Below, piece by piece: positions 35,442 through 45,603 of a stretch of 64,000 nucleotides of DNA. This stretch comes from Rhodanobacteraceae bacterium. Its GTDB lineage: Bacteria; Pseudomonadota; Gammaproteobacteria; Xanthomonadales; SZUA-5. The position numbers were made by a program, and so were the translations under genes. The stretch lies in assembly GCA_016717705.1 (NCBI GenBank), contig JADKFD010000023.1:43396-107395 (forward strand), in the 5' to 3' direction. The notes under the pieces were generated by a model, which was given only the letters and a program-made list of their open reading frames with translations, did not search any database and was not told where the DNA came from. How positions within the stretch are numbered: position 1 is the stretch's first letter; each line of letters starts with the position of its first letter.

Positions 35442-37345
35442 CCCACGCCGCCACTCTTGCAGCACCTGAAGTCATCCTGCCCGCGCCGCGGCCGGCGACG
35501 CCGATATCTGAGGCCATCGTCGAGGTCATCAGCGACTCGGGCGAGGGCGCGCAGCGTTGCGGGCAGTCGCTCGGCGCGATCGCCGCGCGCATGGGCAACG
35601 GCATCTGGACCACCGAGATCATCCCGGCGGAGATCCAGCCGCCGGCGCGCAGCGTGGCCGGCGCCAGCGGCATCCGCATCCGCATGGGGTCGGGGCGCGT
35701 CACCAACGGTGGCGACCAGACCGAACTGGTGGTGGCCTTCAACGAACAGGTGCTGATCGGCCGCGTGCAGGCCGGCGAGCTCAAGCCCGGCGCGAAGATC
35801 CTGCTCGAATGCATGTGGAAGACCCACCGCGATCCGGCGGTGGTGGTGTCCTACATGAAGACCGTCGAGGCGCTGCTGAAGGACGGCTTCGAGGTCTACG
35901 AGGTGCCACTGGAGGATCGCTGCCGCGAACTGGTGCCCGATCCGCGCAAGGGCAAGAACATGTTCGTGCTCGGCATCCTGTGCAATGTGTACGGGCTCGA
36001 CGACGACCTCGCGCGCGAGCAGATCGCGCGCATCTTCGGCAAGAAGGACGCCAAGGTGGTCGCCAGCAATATCGCCTTGTACCAGGCCGGCGCGGCCTGG
36101 GCCGAGGCGAACCTCGACTTCAAGTACTGCATCCCGGCGCAGAAATCGACGGTGCCGCAGATCGTCGTCAACGGCAACACCGCGATCGCGCTGGGCGTGA
36201 TGGCCTCGGGCATGGACATCTGCGCGATGTACCCGATCACGCCGGCGACCTCGGCCTCGCACTACCTCAGCGAGGTGTTCGAGAAGGTCGGCGGGCTGGT
36301 GCACCAGGCCGAGGACGAGATCGCCGCCTGCGCCTTCGCCGTGGGTGCGTCCTACGCCGGCAAGTGCGCGGTCACCATCACTTCGGGTCCCGGCTATTCG
36401 CTGAAGCAGGAAGCGATTGGCCTGGCGGTGATGGCCGAGATTCCGCTGGTGGTGGTCAATGTGCAGCGCGGCGGGCCGAGCACCGGCCAGCCGACCAAGG
36501 TGGAGCAGGGCGACGCGCTCGCCGCGATCTTCGGTAGCCACGGCGACGCACCCAAGGTGGTGCTGGCGCCGAACAGCATCGAGGACTGTTTCTACTCGGT
36601 GATCACCGCGCGCAAGATCGCCGAAACCTTCGGCATGGTGGTCGTGGTGCTGTCCGACGCCAGCCTGTCGACCGCGCAACAGCCGTTCCCGCGGCCGGTG
36701 TTCAATGAGGCCTGGCTGGCGCCGCCGGTCGACCTGACGCCGGTGCCGGTCGGCAGCAAAGCCTATGACTGGGATGCGGTGACCGGATTGTCGCGACGGC
36801 TGCAGCCCGGTCGTGCTGGCGGCATGCACACGGTGACCGGCCTTGCCCACGACCGCAACAGCAAGGTCGCCTACGATCCGGCGATCAACGAGGAGGGCCT
36901 GCGCGCGCGCAGCCTGAAACTGGCCGCGCTGCAGAAGACGCTGAAGGCACCGCCCGTGTTCGGTGGCGACAGCGGCGACCTGCTGCTGATCGGCTGGGGC
37001 AGCACCATGGGCGCGATCGAGGAGTCGGTCACGCGCCTGCGTGCCGAGGGCCTGGCGGTGTCGTCGATGCACCTGCGCTTCCTGCAGCCGATGCCGTCGG
37101 GCATCCGCGAGATCCTGGCGCGCTTCAAGTACGCGATGACCATCGAGGGCAACTGGTCCGACAAGCCCGGCGACGAACTGATCGACGAGGACAACCGGCG
37201 CTATTCGGCGCTGGCGATGATGCTGCGCTCGCGCTTCCTGGTCGACATCGACTGCTGGAGCGAGGCGCGCGGCCAGCCGATCAAGCCGGGCGATATCTGT
37301 CGCGTTGCGCGCGAAGCACTGACACGCAAAGGTCAAATGTCATGA
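35438..37345 (+). CDS. korA: 2-oxoacid:ferredoxin oxidoreductase, fused gamma-alpha subunit (KorA-like)
   Basis: 635 residues. The first 200 are a gamma domain (SDSGEGAQRCGQSLGAIAAR, then GRVTNGGDQTELVVAF); the rest is the alpha subunit, with DICAMYPITPATSASHYLSE and VTITSGPGYSLKQEAIGLAV, and GNWSDKPGDELIDEDNRR near the end. With the beta subunit it would oxidatively decarboxylate a 2-oxoacid (2-oxoglutarate is the usual KorAB substrate) and reduce ferredoxin, or run in reverse. The fused gamma-alpha form is typical of oxygen-tolerant KorAB enzymes. It starts within the stop of the flavoprotein gene and overlaps korB by ATGA, so the three are translationally coupled. Confidence 0.92.
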   Translation: MTHAATLAAPEVILPAPRPATPISEAIVEVISDSGEGAQRCGQSLGAIAARMGNGIWTTEIIPAEIQPPARSVAGASGIRIRMGSGRVTNGGDQTELVVAFNEQVLIGRVQAGELKPGAKILLECMWKTHRDPAVVVSYMKTVEALLKDGFEVYEVPLEDRCRELVPDPRKGKNMFVLGILCNVYGLDDDLAREQIARIFGKKDAKVVASNIALYQAGAAWAEANLDFKYCIPAQKSTVPQIVVNGNTAIALGVMASGMDICAMYPITPATSASHYLSEVFEKVGGLVHQAEDEIAACAFAVGASYAGKCAVTITSGPGYSLKQEAIGLAVMAEIPLVVVNVQRGGPSTGQPTKVEQGDALAAIFGSHGDAPKVVLAPNSIEDCFYSVITARKIAETFGMVVVVLSDASLSTAQQPFPRPVFNEAWLAPPVDLTPVPVGSKAYDWDAVTGLSRRLQPGRAGGMHTVTGLAHDRNSKVAYDPAINEEGLRARSLKLAALQKTLKAPPVFGGDSGDLLLIGWGSTMGAIEESVTRLRAEGLAVSSMHLRFLQPMPSGIREILARFKYAMTIEGNWSDKPGDELIDEDNRRYSALAMMLRSRFLVDIDCWSEARGQPIKPGDICRVAREALTRKGQMS

Positions 37346-38319
37346 GCCAGTCCCTGAGTTCTTGCGTCATCAAGCTGCACCAGGAACACCACGCGCTGGA
37401 GGACTACCAGGGCGGCGTGCCGCGCTGGTGCAACGGCTGCGGCGACAACGCCATCCTGGCCGCGATGCAGCGGCTGTGCGTCGACGAGAATCTGGCGCCG
37501 GAGAACACCGTGTTCGTGTCCGGCATCGGCTGCTCCAGCCGCCTGCCGCACTACATGAAGACCTACGGCTTCCACAGCCTGCACGGCCGCGCGTTCCCGG
37601 TCGCCGAGGGTATCAAGATGGCGCGCCCGGACCTGAACGTGTTCGTCAGCACCGGCGACGGCGACTGCTGCAGCATCGGCGCCGCGCACTGGATCCACGC
37701 GCTGCGCTACAACATGAACATCACCGTGGTGCTGCACGACAACCACGTCTACGGACTGACCAAGAAGCAGGCCTCGCCGACCTCGCCGCGCGGTTTCAAG
37801 AGCAACACCACGCCCTACGGCGCGACGCTGGAGCCGATGAACCCGCTGACGGTGTCGCTCGGCGTGCAGGGCGCCTCGTTCATCGCCCAGGGCGTCGACT
37901 GGGTGCCCGAGGTGCTCTACGACATCATGCGCGCCGCCTTCCGCCACCGCGGATTCTCCTTCGTGCGCATCATCCAGCGCTGCCCGGAGTTCATGCCCAA
38001 GGTCTTCGACCCGTGGCTGCACGATCCGCAGCGCACCATGCTGCTGACCCACAAGGACGGCCTGACGCTGAGCCCGGGCATTGCCAGCGCCTACCGCAAC
38101 CAGCGCGAGCACGACCCGATCAACATCGACCGAGCACGCGAAATCGCCTCGCTCGACGATCCGATCCCGGTCGGCATCCTTTACCGCAACCCCGACGCGC
38201 CCTGCTACGAAGACCTGCGCCACGCCGGCCAGCTGCGCTCCCCCGAGTACATCCGCGCCGGCCTCGACCGCGAGTTCGACAAGTACACAGTGTGGCCGGA
38301 AGGGCATGCGGAGGCGTGA
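37342..38319 (+). CDS. korB: 2-oxoacid:ferredoxin oxidoreductase beta subunit (KorB-like)
   Basis: 325 residues binding thiamine pyrophosphate and a [4Fe-4S] cluster. Cluster cysteines are in PRWCNGCGDNAIL and GIGCSSRLPHYM, with a later Cys in RCPEFMPKV. The TPP motif is GDGDCCSIGAAHWIHALRYN, followed by ITVVLHDNHVYGLTKKQASP. It completes the KorAB enzyme with the upstream gene, which it overlaps by 4 bp. The substrate is assigned by family only. Confidence 0.93.
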   Translation: MSQSLSSCVIKLHQEHHALEDYQGGVPRWCNGCGDNAILAAMQRLCVDENLAPENTVFVSGIGCSSRLPHYMKTYGFHSLHGRAFPVAEGIKMARPDLNVFVSTGDGDCCSIGAAHWIHALRYNMNITVVLHDNHVYGLTKKQASPTSPRGFKSNTTPYGATLEPMNPLTVSLGVQGASFIAQGVDWVPEVLYDIMRAAFRHRGFSFVRIIQRCPEFMPKVFDPWLHDPQRTMLLTHKDGLTLSPGIASAYRNQREHDPINIDRAREIASLDDPIPVGILYRNPDAPCYEDLRHAGQLRSPEYIRAGLDREFDKYTVWPEGHAEA

Positions 38320-38414
38320 TGTGCGCAGGCCCGCGCAAGCGTTGGACGTAGGTCACGTCCGGCAGCCGCCCCCCGCTGGCACCTACGAATCGCAGCCCCA
38401 AGCGAGTACCCACG

Positions 38415-40594
38415 ATGGACATGAAATCCAGGCCTCCCGAACAGCAGATCTTCCACCTGACCGGCAGGCGCCAGGGCGATTCGCTGCGCGCGATCGACGG
38501 ACTTGGCCTGCGCCCGGCGCTGCTGGCGCCGTATCGCGATCTCGGGGCGCTGCGGCATGATTTTCCGATCGTGCTGGTCGCGGGCGACGATGCGACGGAT
38601 TTTGTTCGCCCGCTGTCGAGCCTGGTCGACGAGTTGCTCCAGGATGTCGCGCCGCGTGGGGTCGAAGGCGAGCGCCTGCGCCGCCACGGGCTGCAGCTCG
38701 AACGCAATATCCGCCGCGAGGTGGACGCCGGCGCTGGCGGCGCTCTGGCCGAGTTGTGGGAAACCGCCGCGGCGGGACTCGGCGCGCGCGAGGGTGAAGC
38801 GCTGGAACAGGTGCTCAACCACGCTGCTGGCGCGCTGCGCGCCCAAGGTGAGGTGCTTGGTTGCACGCAACAGATGCCCGCGCGCTTGCTCACGCATGCG
38901 TGGCGCGCCGCGCGCGCTGCCCGGGCGCGCCAGTTCCGCGGCGAGGTCGGGCGCCTGATGCTGCAGTTGTCGGACATCCTGCGCGCAGCATTCAGTCACT
39001 CACAAGCCGGACGTCAGCCGGCCAGTCTGAAGGCCGCGCTCGGCGGTCCGCACCAGGACGCCTTCGATTTCGACGCGCTGTCGCGCATCGTCGGCAAGGG
39101 CGCGCCGCACGACGAACTGCCGCCGGCGCGCCGCGCGCGCCTGGAGCACACACTCGCCGTGCTGCAGTCGCAGCGCTTCTTCGCCACGCACGAGGATGCG
39201 GTCGACGAAGAGAGCTACGGCTTCGAGTTCGACAACTGCGCCGCGGCGATTCGGGCCTGGCGTGAGCGCATCGACGAAGTGGCAGCGCTGGTCAAGGCGA
39301 TCTCGATTGCCGAACTGGAGGTCAACGGTCGCTACGTCGAGGCCGAGCACAATCTGCTGTTCGCGACCTTCGACGCCAGCGCGCTGAGTGCCGACGATCT
39401 CGCGCGCTTCCCCGACTACCTCATCTGCATCCCGCGGGATCGCAACGACGCGCCGGAAAACGCCGGCCTGCTGGATATGCTGTCGAGCGGCATGCCGGCC
39501 AAGGTGCTGGTGCAGACGGCGGATCTGCTCGAAGACACCGCAATCGGCAGCGGGCACTTCGCTTTTGGCGTTCGCAGCGCGCGCCTGGCCACCGCGGCCA
39601 TGGGCCTCGGTGGCATGTATGTGCTGCAGTCGACCAGTTCCAATCTGCCGGCGCTGCACCGGCAGATCGCCCACGCGCTGGAGTGCCGCGGTCCGGCCTT
39701 GTTCAGTGTCTACTCCGGCAACGCCGCTGGCGCTGCGCTGCCGCCTTATCTCGGCGCGGCCGCTGCCATGCAATCGCGGGCTTTCCCGGCGTTCACCTAC
39801 GATGCCGCGGCCGGCGGCAACTGGGCGACGCGCTTTTCGCTGCAGAACAATCCGCAGCCCGAGCACGACTGGCCGGTGGAGACACTCACCTGGTGCGACG
39901 ACGCGCAACAAGGGATCGAACAACCCTGCGCCTTCACTTTTGCCGATTTCGTGCTGTGCGACCCGCGTTACGCGGGGCACTTCGCGCTGGTGCCGCGGGC
40001 CCAGTGGAATGCGGCGATGCTGCCTGCCAGCGAATGGCTGATTCTCGACGAGAGCACTGCGGCGCAACGCGTGCCCTATCTGCTGGCGGTGGACGCCGAT
40101 GACATGCTGCAGCGAGTGATCGTCGATGCGAAAGTGATGCAGGGCACCCGCCGTTGCCTGCTGCTGTGGCATCGACTGCAGGAACACGGCGGCGTGCACG
40201 ATTCGCATGCCGAACGCCTGCTGGCGCGAGAAAAGGCCGCGTGGGCGGCAGCGCAACAGGCGGTCTCCGCGCCGCGTCAGCGCCGGTGGCGCCGGTCGCA
40301 ACCAGCGCCACCCCGGTTGCAGCCGAAGCCGCGCCAGCGCGCTCGCGCGACGAAACCTGGATCGAGACCACGCGCTGCCCGAGCTGCAACGAATGCCAGT
40401 TGATCAACGATCGCATGTTCGGCTACGACGAGCGCAAGCAGGCCTACATCAAGGACCTCACCGCCGGCACTTATCGCCAACTCGTCGAGGCCGCCGAGAG
40501 CTGCCAGGTGGCGATCATCCACCCGGGCAAGCCACGCGATCCGACCGAGGCGGGGCTGGAGGAGTTGCTGCTTCGCGCGGAGCCGTTCCGCTGA
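38415..40594 (+). CDS. Large protein of unknown function with C-terminal ferredoxin-like Cys cluster (one frameshift)
   Basis: About 725 residues after repair. I do not recognise the N-terminal half. Residues about 380-560 (LPALHRQIAHALECRGPALF, YSGNAAGAALPPYL, RFSLQNNPQPEHDWP) weakly recall the C-terminal region of NifJ-type pyruvate:ferredoxin oxidoreductases, but the TPP motif GDG...N is not visible. The frame breaks near 40280, where one base seems missing after VSAP. The adjacent frame runs through an Ala/Pro linker into CPSCNECQLINDRMFGYDER and, later, ESCQVAIIHPGKP, a likely [4Fe-4S] ferredoxin-like domain. It lies 95 bp after korB on the same strand and may serve as electron carrier or partner for KorAB or the Nfn-like pair. 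Confidence 0.65.
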
Positions 40595-40939
40595 ATTGAC
40601 TGTCACAGCAGGTCCACGCAAGGACCCGCGGCCGCCGGCGCGATCAGCATGTTCGCAATAGCGAACTCTCTGCGCGCCGGAGCCGCGCTACGCCGGCAAT
40701 CGCCACCGGCGCGGTAGGCCGGGCACGCGCGTCCTCGTGTCCCGTCGATGCCGCATCGTGTTTACGCGCGACGCGCGACGCCCGGCGCCCTTCCCCGCGA
40801 CACCGCCGCGCATTCGACCTTGAGTTACCATTCGGCATCTTGTTCGGCAGGGATCGGCACCGATGGAGCCGCTGCGGTGGATGCGCCGATATAGCTGCGG
40901 GATTGCGGCGGCAGTCGAGCCCCGGCGGGAAACGCGCGC
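40595..40939. other. Gene-free GC-rich spacer
   Basis: 345 bp with several short imperfect inverted repeats (for example GCGCTACGCCGG near 40687 and CCGGCGCGGTAGG near 40707) and no supportable gene. The promoter of the second kinase-TPR gene must lie near its end, but no clear consensus is visible. Confidence 0.5.
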
Positions 40940-43684
40940 ATGACCGAAGCCACCACATCGCCGGCCACTGATCCTGACGAACGCCTGCAGCGCTGGTATC
41001 GGGAACTGGTGCTGCTGCCGGCGGCGGAACGCCAGGCCCGCGTCGCCCTGCTGCTGTCTGGCGATCCCGAACTTGCCGCACGCCTGGAAGCCCTGTTCTC
41101 GCTGCCCACGCGCAACGATGGCGCCGATCCGTTCGCCGTCGGTACGCAACCCGTCCCGGAGGAGATCGCCGGCTTCCGGATTCTGGGTGTACTCGGTCGC
41201 GGTGGCATGGGCGTGGTCTACCTGGCCGAGCGCACGATGGCCGAAACGGTACAGCGGGTCGCGCTCAAGGTGCTGGCTGGTGCCTATCTGTCGCCGGAAG
41301 CCTTGAATCATTTTTACGCCGAACGGCGCATCCTGGCGGCGCTCAACCATCCGCATATCGCGACCCTGATCGAAGCGGGTACCGCTGCCGATGGGGCGCC
41401 CTATCTGGCGATGGAGCACGTCGATGGCAAGCCGATCGACGTTCACGCCCGGGCAGCGGGGCTCGATCGCGCTGCTTGCGTACGCCTGGCCATCCGCGTG
41501 CTTGCGGCGGTCGCGCATGCTCATCGCAATCTGATCGTCCATCGCGATCTCAAGCCCGGCAATATCCTGGTGACCGCCGATGGCGTTCCCAAGCTGCTCG
41601 ATTTCGGCATCGCCAAGATGCTCGACGACGGTCCCGCGCTGAGCACCAGAAGTCGCATGTACACGCCGGAGTACGCCAGCCCGGAGCAGATGCATGATCA
41701 GCCGATCACCACCGCAGCCGACATCTACGGTTTTGCCGTGGTTCTGCATGAATTGCTCACCGGCAGGCGCCCCGGACGCTTGCCGAGCGGCGAACGCACG
41801 CTGGATTCCGGACTGCCGCGTGACCTCAGGCGCATCCTCGGCCACGCGCTCGAAGTCGAGCCGCAGGCGCGCTACGCATCCGCTGCGGCGTTTGCCGACG
41901 ATCTTGAGGCGCATCTGCATGGGCAGCCGCTGAAGCACGCCGTCGAGACCCCGCGCGAGCGTCTGGTCAAGCACATCGCGCGTCATCGCCTGGCCTGGAC
42001 CGCGGCAGCACTGACCCTGATGGCGTCCATCGCGATTGCCGCCAACATCAGCCTGACTGCGGCACGTCTGGCGCACGAGCGCGACCGCGCGCTCGCGGCG
42101 CAGGCAAGCGCCCAGCAGGTATCCGAGTTTCTGGTCTCGGTGTTCGAGCAGGCCGACCCGGACGCCAGCGCTGGCCGCACCATCACGGCGCGCGATCTGC
42201 TCGATGCCGGCGCGCAACGCATCGCCGGTCTGGACAAGGCCGATCCGATCGCCCGGGCGCAGTTGTTCGAGGCGCTCGGGCGCATCTACGAGAATCTGGG
42301 ATTGGTGGATTCCGCGCTGGAACTGTTCCAGCGCGCGCTCGCTGCCCACCAACAGATGGTGGAGCCGCAGGTAGCGGTGCTGGCGGGGCTCTATCGACGT
42401 CTCGCCAATGCCCATGAAACCAAGGGCGACATCGATACCGCAGAGCAGTACCTGAACCGGGCGCAGAGTTTGCTGGCGGCGCATCCGGAGGTGCCGCCAC
42501 GCGAACTGGCGATATTGCAGCGGGCGCGGGGCAACCACGCGCAACAGCGCGGTGATGCCAAGGGCGCGCTGGTACAGCTGACCAAGGCGCAACAGATGTT
42601 CGAGCAACTCGGCGAGACCCAGACCGAGAACTACGCGCAGGTCCTGCAGTCGCAGTCGGGTAGCCTGCTCGAACTTGGCAAGCCGCGCGAGGCGCTCGAA
42701 ATCCTGCAGCGCGTTTATGCCATCCGCCGCGTCGTACTCGGCGAGGAACATTCGCAAACCGCATTCACCCTGGGCCAGATCGGCCGCGCGCAGCGCGATC
42801 TGGGCGACAGCGAAGCCGCGCTGAAGACGCTGAACTCGGTGATGGACATGCGCCTGCGAGTGCTCGGTCCACGCCACCCGGATATCGCGCTGAGCGCCAA
42901 TGAACTGGCCAATCTGTATCACGACATGGGCAACGTGCCCGAAGCCGAGCGCTACTACCGGATGGCGCTGGACATCGATCGCAGCAGCGGGCGCGGCGAA
43001 TCGGTGAGCAGCGCCTTCGTGCTCAACAATCTGGCCATCCTGCTGGAGAGCGCCGGCCGCTTCGAGGAGTCCGAGCCGCTGTACCGCGAATCGATTGCCA
43101 TCCGCCGCAAACAGGCCGGCAAGGACGACGGACTGCGCGTGGTCCGCGCCGAACAGAACTACGCCGTGCTGCTCGGCAAGCTGTCGCGCTACGACGAGGC
43201 CATTCCGCTGCTGGAAAATGCCCTCGCCCTGCGCGCGCGGGAACTTGGCCCGGATCATCTGGATACGCGCATCACGCGTGCCAATCTTGAGGGCATGCGC
43301 TACCAGGCCAACCCGACTGCGGCCGGTGCCGAGGCCGCGCGGCAATCCTGGCAGGCGTTGATCGACATGCTCGGCGATCAACCGCCGTTGCGCGTGATGT
43401 TCGAGATCCGGCTGGCCAATCTGCTGCTGGACCGGCGCGAGTGGGTCGATGCCGAAGCCGCCTATCGGACCGCGCTGAAGACGCTTGCCGGCCAGGATGC
43501 CAGCTCGAGCATCAATGTGGCGATGGCCGAACTCGGCCTCGGGCTGGCGCTGGTAGCCAACGGCCGCGGCGATGAAGGCCGCGCCCTGGTCGCACGCGCA
43601 CGGGCACTCGCCGAGCCGTCGCTGGCGCCGAATGGGGCGCTGCGACGAGAGCTGAATGCGCTGGATGCTGGCCAACACCCGTGA
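40940..43684 (+). CDS. Membrane Ser/Thr protein kinase with C-terminal TPR domain (second copy)
   Basis: 914 residues. An N-terminal helical region (1-75; LQRWYRELVLLPAAERQARV) resembles the short module often placed before such kinases. The kinase domain at about 80-340 shows GRGGMGVVYLAE, the VALKVL lysine, VHRDLKPGNILV, DFGIAK and YASPEQ. A membrane helix lies at about 352-372, then at least seven TPR-like repeats including LAIRRK and LGPRHPDIALSANELANLYH patterns. It is the same architecture as the protein at 20324. It follows the ferredoxin-like gene by 345 bp and seems monocistronic. Confidence 0.92.
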   Translation: MTEATTSPATDPDERLQRWYRELVLLPAAERQARVALLLSGDPELAARLEALFSLPTRNDGADPFAVGTQPVPEEIAGFRILGVLGRGGMGVVYLAERTMAETVQRVALKVLAGAYLSPEALNHFYAERRILAALNHPHIATLIEAGTAADGAPYLAMEHVDGKPIDVHARAAGLDRAACVRLAIRVLAAVAHAHRNLIVHRDLKPGNILVTADGVPKLLDFGIAKMLDDGPALSTRSRMYTPEYASPEQMHDQPITTAADIYGFAVVLHELLTGRRPGRLPSGERTLDSGLPRDLRRILGHALEVEPQARYASAAAFADDLEAHLHGQPLKHAVETPRERLVKHIARHRLAWTAAALTLMASIAIAANISLTAARLAHERDRALAAQASAQQVSEFLVSVFEQADPDASAGRTITARDLLDAGAQRIAGLDKADPIARAQLFEALGRIYENLGLVDSALELFQRALAAHQQMVEPQVAVLAGLYRRLANAHETKGDIDTAEQYLNRAQSLLAAHPEVPPRELAILQRARGNHAQQRGDAKGALVQLTKAQQMFEQLGETQTENYAQVLQSQSGSLLELGKPREALEILQRVYAIRRVVLGEEHSQTAFTLGQIGRAQRDLGDSEAALKTLNSVMDMRLRVLGPRHPDIALSANELANLYHDMGNVPEAERYYRMALDIDRSSGRGESVSSAFVLNNLAILLESAGRFEESEPLYRESIAIRRKQAGKDDGLRVVRAEQNYAVLLGKLSRYDEAIPLLENALALRARELGPDHLDTRITRANLEGMRYQANPTAAGAEAARQSWQALIDMLGDQPPLRVMFEIRLANLLLDRREWVDAEAAYRTALKTLAGQDASSSINVAMAELGLGLALVANGRGDEGRALVARARALAEPSLAPNGALRRELNALDAGQHP

Positions 43685-43782
43685 TGCGCTTTGCGGCGGT
43701 CGCCGCATCAAGCGCTGCGCAGCGTAGACACGACGTACACGTCGCTTTGTCACCGAACATTACGTAAGCCATTGATTCTAAT

Positions 43783-43836
43783 GTGGGAGCGGATTTACTC
43801 CGCGATTGCTTTCGCGGGATGAACCCGCCCCCACAA
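43783..43836. repeat. Inverted REP-like pair, GTGGGAGCGG family
   Basis: GTGGGAGCGGATTTACTCCG followed by CGATTGC, then TCGCGGGATGAACCCGCCCC and CAC, forms one long imperfect hairpin. Related single copies are at 11613-11640 and about 16834-16858. It lies in the convergent gap 43685-43979 between the kinase and the hydrolase gene; nothing else is evident there. Confidence 0.7.
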
Positions 43837-43979
43837 GTTCGATGCGCGAACAAGCGCACCGCCCGGGGCGACCGGAGCTCTCATCGAACGGGGCACAAAA
43901 GGGATGACCTGCGCGCGGAAGCGGGGGCGGGGGGTGCGCAGGTGTCGCCGCGACCGGCGGGTCACCGCAAACGCGGCCT

Positions 43980-44762
43980 TCACGGCGCGCCGAGGGTCTC
44001 CGCAAAGAAGTCGTCCATCATCGCGTAGGCGCGGCGGGCGACATCGGCGTTGTACTGCGCCTGCCCGGCCATGTTGGCCGACACATCGGTGAACGAGTGC
44101 ACCGCGTTGCCGAAGCTGACCAGTTGCCAGTCGGCCTTGGCGGCGCGCATTTCGGTCTGGAAGGCTTCGACGTCCTTGGCCGGCACGTAGGGGTCGTCGG
44201 CGCCATGCAGAGCCAGGACCTTGGCCTTGAAGGTTCCCGCCGTGGCCGGACCGGTCGTGGCAAGGCCGGCGTGGAAAGTCACGACGGCCGGAATGGCAGC
44301 GCCACTGCGCGCCAGTTCCAGAGCCACGGTGCCGCCGAAGCAGAAACCGATGGCGCCGAGGCGCTGGGGATCGACGGTGACGGCATCCTGTTCGTTCAGC
44401 GTCTTCATCGCCGTCTGGATGCGAGTGTGCATTGCCGGCAGATCCGCTTTCACTGCGCCCGCCGCCGCCCCCGCCTCATCGGCATTCTTCGGCCGCACCG
44501 CCTTGCCGTACATGTCGACGACATAGACCGTGTAGCCGCGTCCCGCGATCAGCCGCGCCTGCTCCAGGTTGCCGGCGTCGATGCCCATCCAGTTCGGCAC
44601 CATCAACAGGGAGCGCTTGGCCGGATTGGCGTCGTCAAACACCAGAACGCCGGCAAATTCGGTGTCGCCGATCGAGAAAGACAGCGGCTTGTCGACCAGC
44701 GCGGCGTGCGCCGTGGCCGAGCCGAGGGTGATGGCAGCGAACAACAGGGTGGTGAGACGCAT
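43980..44762 (-). CDS. Secreted dienelactone-hydrolase-family protein
   Basis: 260 residues with a signal peptide (MRLTTLLFAAITLGSATAHA). The alpha/beta hydrolase fold of the dienelactone hydrolase family follows, with the nucleophile Cys in GFCFGGTVAL, an acidic residue in LHGADDPYVP and the His in NAVHSFTD; this Cys-Asp-His triad is characteristic of the family. The true substrate is unknown. I start at 44762 because it gives the signal peptide; a longer frame upstream is not supported. Confidence 0.88.
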   Translation of the reverse strand: MRLTTLLFAAITLGSATAHAALVDKPLSFSIGDTEFAGVLVFDDANPAKRSLLMVPNWMGIDAGNLEQARLIAGRGYTVYVVDMYGKAVRPKNADEAGAAAGAVKADLPAMHTRIQTAMKTLNEQDAVTVDPQRLGAIGFCFGGTVALELARSGAAIPAVVTFHAGLATTGPATAGTFKAKVLALHGADDPYVPAKDVEAFQTEMRAAKADWQLVSFGNAVHSFTDVSANMAGQAQYNADVARRAYAMMDDFFAETLGAP

Positions 44763-45006
44763 GGGGGAAACTCCTGACAGGCTGACCGCCGACATTATCA
44801 ACACAACGGCAGGGACATCGTGAAGAGGGCAGGCGCAGCGAGTCCGCACCGGCCGCGCCCATTGACGGCCGGCCACAGCCCTTGCGAGACTGGATTCAGC
44901 GCCCTTCGGCGACCTCCTTGAAAACGCGGGTGTGGCACCGGTGGCCGCGGCAATCGCGAGCTTTCCGCGCGCTGCGCCGCATCCGCCCAACGGAGGACGC
45001 CTGCGC

Positions 45007-45590
45007 ATGAGCGAGCCGATCATCACCGACCAGACCCAGACCGCCCTGTGGCAATCCCTGGTGCGCGATGCCGAGGCGCGGGCCTCGCGACAGCTCGGCG
45101 ACGATCTCGAGAGCTATCTGGTGTTCACCCTGATGCGCCATCAGACCGATGCCCGACTGGCGGATCGCACGATCGCGCTCGAATGGCTGGACAGTCTGGT
45201 TGCCAGCGGTCGGCGACGCGAACTGGGTCTGCGCGATGTCGGTGACGGTTGCCTGCTGATCGCCGGTCTCTATCCGCAGCAGGCACAGCGCCGACGAGTG
45301 TCGCTGAGCTATTTCCAGGACATCGGCAGCGACGCCTACCGCAGCCTGGGTGAGTGCGCCAGCGCTGGCCTGGAAAGCCTGTTCCGCCGACTGGCGTATG
45401 CCTTTGCCGAACTGGTGCGGGTGTTGTTCGAGGTGCGGCGATTGGCGAGTACGGATTCCCGGCTGGACCCTGGCTTGGCCTACGACTGGTGCGAATCGCA
45501 CGGCCGCATCGTGCCGGGACGCGCGCCGAGGCCTTTCCTGGCGCGATCGTCATCGAGGGGCCGCGCGGGAGGCAGTGGGCGGATTTCGGA
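45007..45590 (+). CDS. Unknown protein whose frame runs into rpoZ
   Basis: Starts with ATG at 45007 (MSEPIITDQTQTALWQ). About 175 residues look like a genuine helical protein (DLESYLVFTLMRHQTDARLA, SYFQDIGSDAYRSLGECASA). After the segment YDWCESHGRIVPG the sequence becomes low complexity and enters a REP/heptamer element with no stop. The same frame continues to the end of rpoZ at 46080, giving a 358-codon open frame. The natural end is therefore unknown; a lost stop from an indel or from the repeat insertion is likely. I do not recognise the family. Confidence 0.6.
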
Positions 45591-45603
45591 TCTTGGTCGC
45601 AAG

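Noticed and set aside
30511..40594. Horizontally acquired island for the Nfn-Kor cluster.
   Set aside because: GC content and codon use look like the rest of the window, and no tRNA, integrase or direct repeats flank it.
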